From Flavobacteriaceae bacterium UBA2000 (GTDB lineage: Bacteria; Bacteroidota; Bacteroidia; Flavobacteriales; Flavobacteriaceae): 6,391 nucleotides of DNA. Below are positions 1 to 5,920 of this stretch, one piece after another. The notes beneath the pieces are model-generated. The model was not told the origin of the DNA and ran no database searches. It worked only from the letters and a program-made list of their open reading frames with translations. The translations under genes were made by a program, and so were the position numbers. How positions within the stretch are numbered: position 1 is the first letter of the stretch; the number at the start of each line of letters is the position of its first letter. The DNA lies in NCBI GenBank assembly GCA_002335345.1, contig DDCS01000062.1, forward strand, positions 1 to 6,391, written 5' to 3'.

Positions 1-73
1 AACGTTCTGGCTATGGAGCGTAGGAACGGTTTGGTTGGTTAGGCCTATGCTTTATAGCGATTGTTGTAGCCAG
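1..73 (-). other. attC-like recombination site of an integron-type gene cassette (truncated by window edge)
   Basis: Directly after the DUF4287 gene stop lies a folded site with attC architecture. On the plus strand, 10-24 (GCTATGGAGCGTAGG) pairs with 44-58 (CCTATGCTTTATAGC) in 15 uninterrupted pairs, three of them G-T wobbles (15-53, 16-52, 20-48). On the minus strand those three positions would be A-C mismatches, so the plus strand, which is the bottom strand relative to the cassette gene, folds better. Outside the stem are unpaired spacers 4-9 and 59-62. Then AAC at 1-3 faces GTT at 63-65, the start of the R box GTTGTAGCC (63-71). The other R arm is cut off; I predict GGCTAC just left of position 1. 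The terminal loop is 25-43. Unpaired spacers, bottom-strand folding and R boxes matching the cassette start are known hallmarks of attC. Calling this one attC is inference. Confidence 0.7.
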
Positions 74-644
74 TTTTTTTATATTGACTTTTCGTAAGCT
101 TCATTTATCCATCCTTTCAATTCTTCATCAATTTCGTATTCAGTCGTCAAGCGAACTCTATGAGTGCACATTGTTCCAAAGGGTCCAGAATTTTCTAATC
201 TTTCTGTGGTTGGCTTGTCTTTTAATTTAAATCCTAAATCTATTCGTGTTTTTGTTGCTGGCTTAATAAGAATAAACTGCCTTTTGCGTATAATGCTAAC
301 ACTATCTTTCTTTGGAGTGATTGTAACATCGTTTCCTAAAGTATTTACAAAGGTTATTAGTCCATCATAAATTGACTTTAAGTTCTCTTTTCCTTTGTAT
401 TGGGTAGAAACTAAATCTTCAGAAGTGTTATTATCTTCTTTAGATAAAGAGACAATTGTATTCGCAAATCCATGAGTAACGCCATGTTCTGATTTTAGAA
501 ATTTCACTCCTTCAGAATGCTTCGAGAAAGACTTTTCCTTTAGGATCGTTATCCATTCATCGAGGGACTTGCCAGTCTTCTCAGGCATATTGTCTATCAT
601 CGTTTGTAATGCTTTATCCATAGTTTTAATTTAATTGGCTACAA
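3..644 (-). mobile_element. predicted integron-like gene cassette carrying the DUF4287-DUF5655 gene
   Basis: The single gene at 79-621 is bracketed by matching inverted boxes: GTTGTAGCCA at 63-72 and TGGCTACAAC at 636-645 (10 of 10 complementary). If strand exchange follows the integron rule of cutting G|TT, the mobile unit runs from about 644 down to 3, or 642 bp. It would hold 23 bp before the start codon, one ORF and a 3' attC-like hairpin. One promoterless gene filling nearly the whole unit and followed at once by the recombination site is the classical cassette layout. The gene is visibly more AT-rich than hisS: a 60-base sample at 181-240 has 20 G/C, against 34 at 2701-2760. The boundaries are inferred from the core-site rule and not observed as an excision. 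Confidence 0.6.
79..621 (-). CDS. DUF4287 and DUF5655 domain protein, function unknown (cassette cargo)
   Basis: The protein has 180 residues. Residues about 1-60 look like a DUF4287 domain, with the pattern KTGKSLDEW (15-23), a segment EGVKFLKSEHGVTHGFAN (37-54), and a helical character. Residues about 75-180 resemble DUF5655: YKGKENLKSIYDGL (75-88), then a beta-rich part with KRQFILIKPATKTRIDLGF (113-131), and HRVRL (154-158) near a C-terminal helix. I recognise the domain pair but know of no established biochemical activity, so none is assigned. There is no signal peptide or membrane segment, so it is probably cytosolic. The ATG at 619-621 is the natural start and begins 23 bp inside the predicted cassette boundary. 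There is no Shine-Dalgarno sequence, only the AT-rich leader common in Bacteroidetes. No promoter is evident in the cassette, so expression probably relies on transcription entering from the integrase side. The AT-richness suggests transfer. Confidence 0.8.
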   Translation of the reverse strand: MDKALQTMIDNMPEKTGKSLDEWITILKEKSFSKHSEGVKFLKSEHGVTHGFANTIVSLSKEDNNTSEDLVSTQYKGKENLKSIYDGLITFVNTLGNDVTITPKKDSVSIIRKRQFILIKPATKTRIDLGFKLKDKPTTERLENSGPFGTMCTHRVRLTTEYEIDEELKGWINEAYEKSI

Positions 645-655
645 CTAGTTATAAA
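622..655 (-). other. attI-like junction between integrase remnant and first cassette
   Basis: Between the integrase stop and the cassette gene start, the minus strand reads TTTATAACTAGTTGTAGCC followed by an AT-rich leader. The GTTGTAGCC box (637-645 on the plus strand as GGCTACAAC) is the exact reverse complement of the inverse box at the start of the attC-like site (63-71). In an integron the recombined attI carries the core GTT, while the next six or so bases belong to the inserted cassette and pair with that cassette's own R'' box. This is the relation seen here. There is no long hairpin, which fits attI rather than attC. The boundary would be between 644 and 645. Confidence 0.5.
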
Positions 656-1045
656 TTACATTTTATTGCGGTTATTCGGAAACTGTGTCCTACCAAAGGA
701 AAGTTCATCTAAGCTTTTTTCGGGAATCCGAAATCGACTTACCATCAAATCAAGTGGACTCACCACATCGCTAATGTTATGGCTGCTAACATGGGTATAT
801 ATCATCGTAGTTTCAGGTTTACTATGTCCCAACAGTTCCTGGATATAACGTATCCCAGTCCCACTTTCCATTAAATGGGTAGCATAACTATGCCTTAGCG
901 TATGAGGTGTAACCGGCTTCGTTATAGATGCCAATTTACAACTTTGTCTAAAAACTGCACGAATACTACTTGCGGTATAACGCCCTCCCTTTTGGCCCTC
1001 CAAAAAATACTGTCTTGGGCCATAAGAATGATAATAGGTTTTGAG
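656..1045 (-). pseudogene. 5'-truncated tyrosine recombinase, integron-integrase-like C-terminal remnant
   Basis: The frame is open for 129 codons from just after an in-frame TAG at 1046-1048. Recognisable homology (LKTYYHSYGPRQYFLEGQKGG) begins right at that stop, so the TTG at 1001-1003 is not a true start. The retained catalytic half has HTLRH (His codon 902-904, Arg 893-895), LLGH (His 824-826) and the nucleophile in TTMIYTHV (Tyr 797-799), followed by SPLD, typical of IntI and XerC-type enzymes. The N-terminal core-binding domain, the first catalytic Arg and the beta-hairpin Lys are absent, so it should be inactive. The region before HTLRH is compact (EGQKGGRYTASSIRAVF) and seems to lack the IntI-specific insertion, so this is an integron-like and not a canonical IntI. 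It has the same orientation as the cassette and lies upstream of it. Recognisable integrase sequence starts 24-26 bp beyond the metallo-hydrolase stop, which suggests a deletion junction. Confidence 0.8.
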
Positions 1046-1071
1046 CTATAGAATGCCTGTACCAAATTTCT

Positions 1072-2115
1072 TTAAAGCACAAAATGCTGCCCTTGCTTTG
1101 CGATATTGAAGCCCGCTTGCTTTACACGGTTTGCCGCCTCACTATCCGCATTGAGCACGGGGTTAGTATGATTAAAGTGGATGAAATAGACCTTGTTGCG
1201 ATCTGGTGTGTCGAGGCGTTCAAATAAATCCAAACTCTCCACTATAAATGGGTGTGGCACTGAACTCATGTCCCTATTTTTCAGCTCTTGTCCGTCGTAA
1301 AAGGTCGCGTCTAAAAATGCGTAATCCACTTGCTTTATAAGTGCCAATATAGACTGATTCCATCGGTCCCATTTGTCAATATCCGGTATAAACAAGGCCG
1401 TCTTTTCGGGACCGATAATTTGATACCCCACGGTTTCAGAGTATTCATCACGATGCGGGACCAATAAGGGAACCACCGATATATTTGAAGTCAACTGCAG
1501 GGTATCGTTGTGCGTCATAGAACGCAATTCTATATTGTGATTGTTTACCAATTGACTCCAAGGACCGTTGTTATTTAAAAATTCAGCCATTCTGGGCATG
1601 GCGTACACAGGAATCTCCTTGGCATTATAAGCCTCTTTTCCTAAATAGGACAACCCCAAGTAGTGGCCCATGTGCGCATGAGTTAAAAAAATACCGCCGA
1701 GGGTATTCAGCACCATCTCGGGAAAAATTCCGCTAAATGTGCGCCACTGAGCGACAAAATCTGGCGTTGTCTCGATCATATAGCCTTTGGTATGTTCGCG
1801 ATCAAAAAGCCCGAGCGATACAACGCGATAATCAACATCGCTCGGAATAGAATCTGCCACACAACAACTTTTTTGACAACCCAAATGAGGGCGTCCGCCG
1901 TCTTGCATCACCCCAAGTACAGAAAGGACAACTTTAGCCTTTGGATCAGGGGTTTCCAGTGTGTGTGCAGAAGACTCGAGCGTCTTACTAGGAGTATCCT
2001 CGGCTTCCCGATCAATAGTTACATCAGATTGTCGTAGATCAGAAACGCCAACAGTATTATTACAAGCCGAAAATAGCCAGAACAATAAAAATCCTTTGAT
2101 AAGGTTGCCTCTCAT
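1072..2115 (-). CDS. lipoprotein with metallo-beta-lactamase fold, PqqB-like
   Basis: The protein has 347 residues. The N-terminus MRGNLIKGFLLFWLFSAC is a lipoprotein signal with a lipobox ending at Cys18, followed by a Ser/Thr/Glu-rich linker to about residue 58, so it is probably membrane-anchored outside the cytoplasm. The catalytic domain starts near residue 61 with VLSVLGVMQDGGRPHLGC, the opening typical of the PqqB branch of the metallo-beta-lactamase fold, with a Cys cluster at 80-85 (CQKSCC). The metal motif is THAHMGH (His146, His148, His151), with Gly where the family usually has Asp. Further likely ligands are His221 (PHRDE), Asp245 or Asp269, and His313/His316 (HFNHTNP). It is probably a zinc-type hydrolase; the substrate is unknown. 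No pqqA, C, D or E is in the window, so a role in PQQ synthesis is not supported. It starts 19 bp after the hisS stop on the same strand and is likely cotranscribed with it. Confidence 0.85.
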   Translation of the reverse strand: MRGNLIKGFLLFWLFSACNNTVGVSDLRQSDVTIDREAEDTPSKTLESSAHTLETPDPKAKVVLSVLGVMQDGGRPHLGCQKSCCVADSIPSDVDYRVVSLGLFDREHTKGYMIETTPDFVAQWRTFSGIFPEMVLNTLGGIFLTHAHMGHYLGLSYLGKEAYNAKEIPVYAMPRMAEFLNNNGPWSQLVNNHNIELRSMTHNDTLQLTSNISVVPLLVPHRDEYSETVGYQIIGPEKTALFIPDIDKWDRWNQSILALIKQVDYAFLDATFYDGQELKNRDMSSVPHPFIVESLDLFERLDTPDRNKVYFIHFNHTNPVLNADSEAANRVKQAGFNIAKQGQHFVL

Positions 2116-2134
2116 GAAACAAATGTTTAGCGGA

Positions 2135-3505
2135 TTACGACAAAATGTCGACTAACTCCTGCAAAGTCACAGACTTTTGCTGACCGTCACTCAGGTTTTT
2201 TAAGGTATAACGCTGGTTATTTATCTCATCGGTTCCGGCCAAAACCACATAGGGGATACCTCTTTTATCAGCATAAGTCATTTGCTTGCCCATTTTTGCC
2301 GGGTCTGGATAAAGCTCCGCAGCAATGCCTTTATCGCGTAATTGACTCACCGCCTGAGTGGCGTAAAGGGCTTCATTATCACCAAAATTAATGAACAGAA
2401 CCTGGGTCGATGCGGCAACATGGTCCGGAAATAGGTTAAGCTCCTCGAGAACCATATAAATACGATCTAGACCAAATGAAATGCCGATTCCACTCATGTC
2501 TTTTAGACCAAAGATCCCCGTCAAATCATCATAGCGTCCGCCGCCTCCGATACTGCCCAAGTTTATCCCTTCGGGCGCAGAAACCTCGAAAATAGCCCCG
2601 GTGTAATAATTCAGTCCACGCGCCAGGGTCAAATTTATTTTAACCAAGGCTGAGTTCAACGGTAAAGCTTCGAGGGCTTTAATAACAAATCTAAGCTCGG
2701 AAAGCCCGAGAAGTCCCACCTCAGAAGTTTCAAGCAAGGCCTCTAAGGCCGCCAGTTGCTCCGCATTGCTCGAATAAGTTTCAAAAAGCGGTGCCAAGCG
2801 TTCAATCGCCAGAGGGCTAATGCCTTTTTGACGCATTTCCTCTTCGACTTTTTCACGTCCAATTTTATCGAGTTTATCTAAAGCCACAGTAAAGTCAATG
2901 AGCTGGTCAGCGGCACCAATAACTTCGGCGATTCCCGAGAGTATTTTGCGATTGTTTAAGTGCACGGTCACCTCCTTGAGCCCGAGGGCATCAAATGCGC
3001 GATCATAGAGCTGAATAAGTTCTACTTCTTGCCAAAGTGATTTACTCCCCACGACATCGGCATCACACTGGTAAAATTCGCGGAACCTTCCTTTTTGCGG
3101 ACGATCTGCACGCCAAACAGGCTGTATTTGATAACGCTTAAACGGAAAATTAAGCTCATTTTGGTGCTGCACCACATAACGTGCAAAAGGCACGGTTAAG
3201 TCATAGCGCAATGCTTTTTCAGAAATTTGACCGGTCAGTTTTGCACTGTCGCGCTGATCTAAATGACTTTGATCGGCTTTAGCCAAAAAATCACCACTGT
3301 TTAAAATTTTAAAGATCAAACGATCCCCTTCTTCCCCATACTTACCCATCAAGGTTTCTGAATTCTCAAAACTCGGTGTTTCTATAGGTTGAAAACCAAA
3401 GGTTTCAAAACTCTTGCGCAGCGTATTGATGATGTAGGTCCTTTTGGCCACTACTTCGGGTGAAAAATCTCTAGTTCCTTTGGGTAAAGACGGTTTTTGT
3501 GCCAC
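2135..3505 (-). CDS. hisS: histidyl-tRNA synthetase
   Basis: This is a cytosolic class II aminoacyl-tRNA synthetase that charges tRNA-His with histidine using ATP. The 456 residues begin with [11 protein letters not shown] (7-17), the usual HisS start. Motif 2 is [21 protein letters not shown] (128-148) with its conserved Arg residues. The histidine-specific segment [14 protein letters not shown] is at 295-308, GGGRYDDL at 321-328, and motif 3 is [10 protein letters not shown] (339-348). The C-terminal anticodon-binding domain occupies about 366-456 ([25 protein letters not shown]). Length and order of motifs are normal and complete. The start is GTG (3503-3505): an in-frame stop lies three codons upstream (3512-3514) and the [16 protein letters not shown] context is right. 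The stretch GAGAAAAA before it may serve as a weak ribosome site. hisS leads an apparent two-gene unit with the lipoprotein gene downstream and diverges from the permease gene across 139 bp. Confidence 0.97.
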   Translation of the reverse strand: MAQKPSLPKGTRDFSPEVVAKRTYIINTLRKSFETFGFQPIETPSFENSETLMGKYGEEGDRLIFKILNSGDFLAKADQSHLDQRDSAKLTGQISEKALRYDLTVPFARYVVQHQNELNFPFKRYQIQPVWRADRPQKGRFREFYQCDADVVGSKSLWQEVELIQLYDRAFDALGLKEVTVHLNNRKILSGIAEVIGAADQLIDFTVALDKLDKIGREKVEEEMRQKGISPLAIERLAPLFETYSSNAEQLAALEALLETSEVGLLGLSELRFVIKALEALPLNSALVKINLTLARGLNYYTGAIFEVSAPEGINLGSIGGGGRYDDLTGIFGLKDMSGIGISFGLDRIYMVLEELNLFPDHVAASTQVLFINFGDNEALYATQAVSQLRDKGIAAELYPDPAKMGKQMTYADKRGIPYVVLAGTDEINNQRYTLKNLSDGQQKSVTLQELVDILS

Positions 3506-3644
3506 TTTTTCTCAGTATTTCCGTGAAATACAAATATCTTAAAATAGATGGATTTCTCGGGTTAGAATAATAGAGAATTCCCTCAATTAATAAAGATGGG
3601 CCAAAAGATTTCGATAAATTTGTCGGAATCAATTTTCTCAATAG
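3506..3644. promoter_or_regulatory. divergent intergenic region hisS / permease with candidate Bacteroidetes promoter
   Basis: Both flanking genes must initiate here. On the plus strand, TAAATTTG at 3615-3622 matches the Bacteroidetes primary-sigma -7 consensus TAnnTTTG exactly. A start about 7 bases further would leave a leader of roughly 15 nt before the permease ATG. I find no TTG at the expected -33 distance, so the call is weak. Towards hisS, the minus strand has GATATTTG (7 of 8 to the same consensus) around 3530-3537, again without a clear -33 TTG. No operator-like palindrome was seen. Confidence 0.35.
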
Positions 3645-4886
3645 ATGCTCGGATTATTCAAAGAAAATATTCTCATTGCCTTAGACTCGATCAAAACCCA
3701 ATTGCTCAGAACAGTACTGACCATTGTTATTATCGGCATCGGTATTTGGTCTTTAGTGGGAATCTTGAGTGCTGTAGACGCTTTGGAACATTCTATTTCG
3801 GGAAACTTTGCGAGCATGGGCGCCAATACCTTTAATTTGCAGCGGTATGCGTTTGCCACGAACGCGCGCGATGGCGGGGAGCGCAAAAAAATCAATCCCA
3901 TTATCGACTACAATCAAATTAGGGCCTTTAATGAGCGATACGATTTTCCGGGCACCCAAACCTCTATTTCCTTTCTAGGCACAGGAACTGCTGAAGTAAA
4001 ATACAACAATATTAAAACAGACCCAGAAGTCAGTGTTTTTGGGGTTAATGAGCATTATTTGGCCAATACCGGCACCAAAATAGATCGTGGGCGGGCCTTT
4101 AATTTCTTTGATATCCAAAATAATAATCACGTCTGTATGGTCGGCGCGGATTTCCTGAAGAAAATGTTTAAAGATGAAGATCCGATTAATAAGACCATAA
4201 GCATTCGCGGGTCAAAATTTAAGATTATCGGACTACTGGCTTCCAAGGGCTCTTCATTTGGAAATAATCAAGATCTACGGGTATTAATCCCAATACAATT
4301 GGCCCGAAGTATTTTTACTCAGCCCAACATCAATTATACCATTAGTGTCATGGTCAACCAAAAGGAAACCCTTAAAGAAGCAGAAAGTGCTGCTTTAGTG
4401 GCCTTTAGAAATATTCGAGGGCTTTCTCCTTTGGAAGAAGATAATTTTGCAATTGAACGAAGTGAAGATCTCATCAATCGCGTGGCCAGCATCACGGGCG
4501 TTCTAGAAACTGCAGCATGGATCATCAGCATTATAACTATTTTGGGTTCGTCTATAGCCTTAATGAACATCATGCTGGTCTCCGTCACAGACCGAACCCG
4601 TGAGATTGGGGTACGAAAAGCCATGGGCGCTAAAAAACGAACCATTTTGACTCAGTTTTTTATTGAAACCATTGTTATCGGGCAGATTGGGTGTCTTTTG
4701 GGTATTGTTTTGGGTATTGGCACTGGCCTAATTTTTGCCACAGTCGCTGACTTTGAGTATGCCCTTCCCTGGGGTGCCATGTTTGCTGCGGTCCTTATAT
4801 CCTTTGTCGTCGCCATTATCGCTGGATCTTACCCTGCCTCTAAGGCGGCACAACTCGACCCTATAGAAAGTCTGCGTTACGAGTAA
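3645..4886 (+). CDS. ABC transporter permease, MacB/FtsX type, without linked ATPase
   Basis: The 413-residue inner-membrane protein has the four-helix MacB/FtsX layout. Helix 1 is at about 22-44 (RTVLTIVIIGIGIWSLVGIL). A large periplasmic domain follows at about 45-285 (MacB_PCD type). Helices 2 to 4 lie at about 288-313, 338-364 and 375-396. The cytoplasmic loop after helix 2 contains VSVTDRTREIGVRKAMGAKK (312-331), the conserved segment that contacts the ATPase, and the end YPASKAAQLDPIESLRYE (396-413) is the classical family C-terminus. Such permeases usually export lipoproteins, peptides or drugs, or transmit conformational change across the envelope. The substrate cannot be told here. 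No ATPase gene is adjacent: hisS is divergent upstream and a convergent gene lies downstream. It must therefore use an ATPase encoded elsewhere. The ATG has no clear Shine-Dalgarno sequence. Its last 10 bp overlap the 3' end of the DUF6495 gene. Confidence 0.92.
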   Translation: MLGLFKENILIALDSIKTQLLRTVLTIVIIGIGIWSLVGILSAVDALEHSISGNFASMGANTFNLQRYAFATNARDGGERKKINPIIDYNQIRAFNERYDFPGTQTSISFLGTGTAEVKYNNIKTDPEVSVFGVNEHYLANTGTKIDRGRAFNFFDIQNNNHVCMVGADFLKKMFKDEDPINKTISIRGSKFKIIGLLASKGSSFGNNQDLRVLIPIQLARSIFTQPNINYTISVMVNQKETLKEAESAALVAFRNIRGLSPLEEDNFAIERSEDLINRVASITGVLETAAWIISIITILGSSIALMNIMLVSVTDRTREIGVRKAMGAKKRTILTQFFIETIVIGQIGCLLGIVLGIGTGLIFATVADFEYALPWGAMFAAVLISFVVAIIAGSYPASKAAQLDPIESLRYE

Positions 4887-5356
4887 TTCTTTGGGATTAA
4901 AGCCTCCAAACGCTGGGCAACGTCACTACTGGATAAAACCCCGCCTTGCTCGATTAAAGCAAACAAGACTTGAGTGCGCTGCTTGTCATAAGGCTTTTGT
5001 TCCCGATAAAAAGACACAGTGTCTTCCTGCCAATGCTCAGACAACCATTGCCACGCCTCTGGGGTATTAAAATCTAAATCGGTTGCCGTCTTGACCCCCA
5101 AAAGGGTGATAGACATCTGTCCAGCGTGGAACGCAAAAACCCTTCCGGAAGAATAGTGGTTGATATAGCACGTCTTGCGTAAACTTTCTTCCCAAACCAA
5201 ATCGCTAAAGGCATCCAATTGCTGATCTACCTGAGCTGCATTGTTTTGTTTTATGGACTGCCATTGTTTTTGATCGATAGACTGACTGGCCAAAAATTGA
5301 GCAAATTCAACACTGAGGATTTCAAATTGTTCTTTGGTAAGTCTCCGGTATTTCAT
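4877..5356 (-). CDS. DUF6495 family protein, function unknown
   Basis: The 159-residue protein has no signal peptide or membrane helix, so it is probably cytosolic. I recognise the family from the start MKYRRLTKEQFEILSVEFAQFLASQSI (segments at 1-10 and 11-27), the acidic helix QQLDAFSDLVWEESL (45-59) and the later segments AWQWLSEHW (101-109) and LFALIEQGGVLSSSDV (131-146), all typical of the flavobacterial DUF6495 group. No catalytic motif is apparent and I assign no activity. The ATG at 5354-5356 fits the conserved N-terminus and has no Shine-Dalgarno sequence. The gene lies just 14 bp downstream of the U-tract of the ribosomal-operon terminator, so it either depends on read-through or has a promoter inside the terminator or rplI tail. 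It converges on and overlaps the permease gene by 10 bp, with no terminator visible between them. Confidence 0.8.
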   Translation of the reverse strand: MKYRRLTKEQFEILSVEFAQFLASQSIDQKQWQSIKQNNAAQVDQQLDAFSDLVWEESLRKTCYINHYSSGRVFAFHAGQMSITLLGVKTATDLDFNTPEAWQWLSEHWQEDTVSFYREQKPYDKQRTQVLFALIEQGGVLSSSDVAQRLEALIPKNYS

Positions 5357-5370
5357 AAATGTGGTGCGAT

Positions 5371-5400
5371 AAAAAAACCCTCCATAGAATCTATAGAGGG
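5371..5400 (-). terminator. intrinsic terminator of the rpsF-rpsR-rplI operon
   Basis: Read on the minus strand, CCCTCTATAG, loop ATT, CTATGGAGGG forms a 10-bp stem (5378-5400) with one G-U wobble, followed by seven U (5371-5377). On the plus strand the same position is a C-A mismatch and the trailing T run is shorter (CTTTT), so the element serves mainly the ribosomal operon. It lies 54 bp past the rplI stop. Confidence 0.9.
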
Positions 5401-5414
5401 CTTTTAATATTTCA

Positions 5415-5444
5415 AGTCAATTATTTGACTGATGATTAAATCAT
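5415..5444. repeat. two small inverted repeats between rplI stop and terminator
   Basis: AGTCAA, spacer TTAT, TTGACT (5415-5430) is a perfect 6-bp inverted repeat with a 4-base loop. ATGATTAAATCAT (5432-5444) is a perfect 13-base odd palindrome that cannot fold as a hairpin. Both lie in the untranslated tail of the ribosomal operon. They may be protein-binding sites, mRNA 3'-end structure or chance in AT-rich DNA. Confidence 0.4.
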
Positions 5445-5454
5445 GAAGCTTAGA

Positions 5455-5907
5455 TTATTTAGCCTCAGCGATAACATCAAAACTAAAATCAGCAATGACA
5501 TCACGGTGAAAACGAATTTTAGCTTCGTATTTTCCAAGACGTTTTACTAAACCACCCTGAACAGTGATGAATTTCTTGTCTAAGTTGATTTTGTTTACTG
5601 CCAAAGCCTCTGCCAAATCAGCATTACTTACAGAACCAAATAACTTATCTCCCTCACCAACTTTTGCAGCAATTTTGACTTCCAGTCCATTAAGTTTCGC
5701 TGCTTCAGCTTTGGCATCATCAACTAACTTTTGCTCCTTGTGGGCACGTTGCTTTAAGGTCTCAGCGAGCACCTTCTTTGCAGAAGGAGTTGCCAATACA
5801 GCAAGGCCTTGAGGAATCAAATAATTTCTTCCGTATCCGTTTTTAACCGATACAATATCGTCTGTGAATCCAAGATTCTCAACGTCTTTTTTAAGTATTA
5901 TTTCCAT
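5455..5907 (-). CDS. rplI: 50S ribosomal protein L9
   Basis: L9 binds 23S rRNA near the base of the L1 stalk and reaches across the ribosome surface. The 150 residues match the normal bacterial length. The N-terminal rRNA-binding domain holds the family signature: MEIILKKDVENLG at 1-13, then GYGRNYLIPQGLA at 24-36. The long connecting helix runs from about 41 to 74 and is rich in Ala, Lys and Glu. The C-terminal domain follows from about 75 to 150, with GDKLFGSVSNADLAEAL (86-102). The ATG at 5905-5907 is preceded at once by AAGGAA (5908-5913), an unusually close Shine-Dalgarno-like stretch for this phylum. It is the last gene of the rpsF-rpsR-rplI operon, 13 bp after rpsR. Confidence 0.98.
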   Translation of the reverse strand: MEIILKKDVENLGFTDDIVSVKNGYGRNYLIPQGLAVLATPSAKKVLAETLKQRAHKEQKLVDDAKAEAAKLNGLEVKIAAKVGEGDKLFGSVSNADLAEALAVNKINLDKKFITVQGGLVKRLGKYEAKIRFHRDVIADFSFDVIAEAK

Positions 5908-5920
5908 TTCCTTGCTCTAT

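Noticed and set aside
10..58. The hairpin after the DUF4287 gene as an intrinsic terminator
   Set aside because: On the coding (minus) strand the stem has three A-C mismatches and a 19-base loop, and it is followed by CAGAACGTT with no U-tract. The attC reading explains the folding strand and the matching R boxes better.
164..370. Plus-strand ORF inside the DUF4287 gene
   Set aside because: It is antisense to a gene with recognisable domains; its own translation shows no family resemblance.
1..645. Inverted boxes flanking the gene as insertion sequence ends
   Set aside because: The enclosed gene is not a transposase, the boxes are only 10 bases, and no target duplication is seen; the adjacent integrase remnant and the attC fold favour an integron cassette.
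656..1003. Integrase fragment as a complete small protein starting at the TTG
   Set aside because: Family homology continues upstream of that TTG for 14 codons to the in-frame stop, and the fragment lacks the N-terminal domain and first catalytic Arg, so it is a remnant.
1072..2115. The metallo-hydrolase as part of PQQ biosynthesis
   Set aside because: No other pqq gene is present, and a lipoprotein signal is unlike cytosolic PqqB.
4334..4645. Minus-strand ORF inside the permease gene
   Set aside because: Antisense shadow of a well-supported gene, with no recognisable domain.
5564..5812. Plus-strand ORF within rplI, Ala- and Ser-rich
   Set aside because: Complementary-frame artefact of the Ala/Lys-rich linker of L9.
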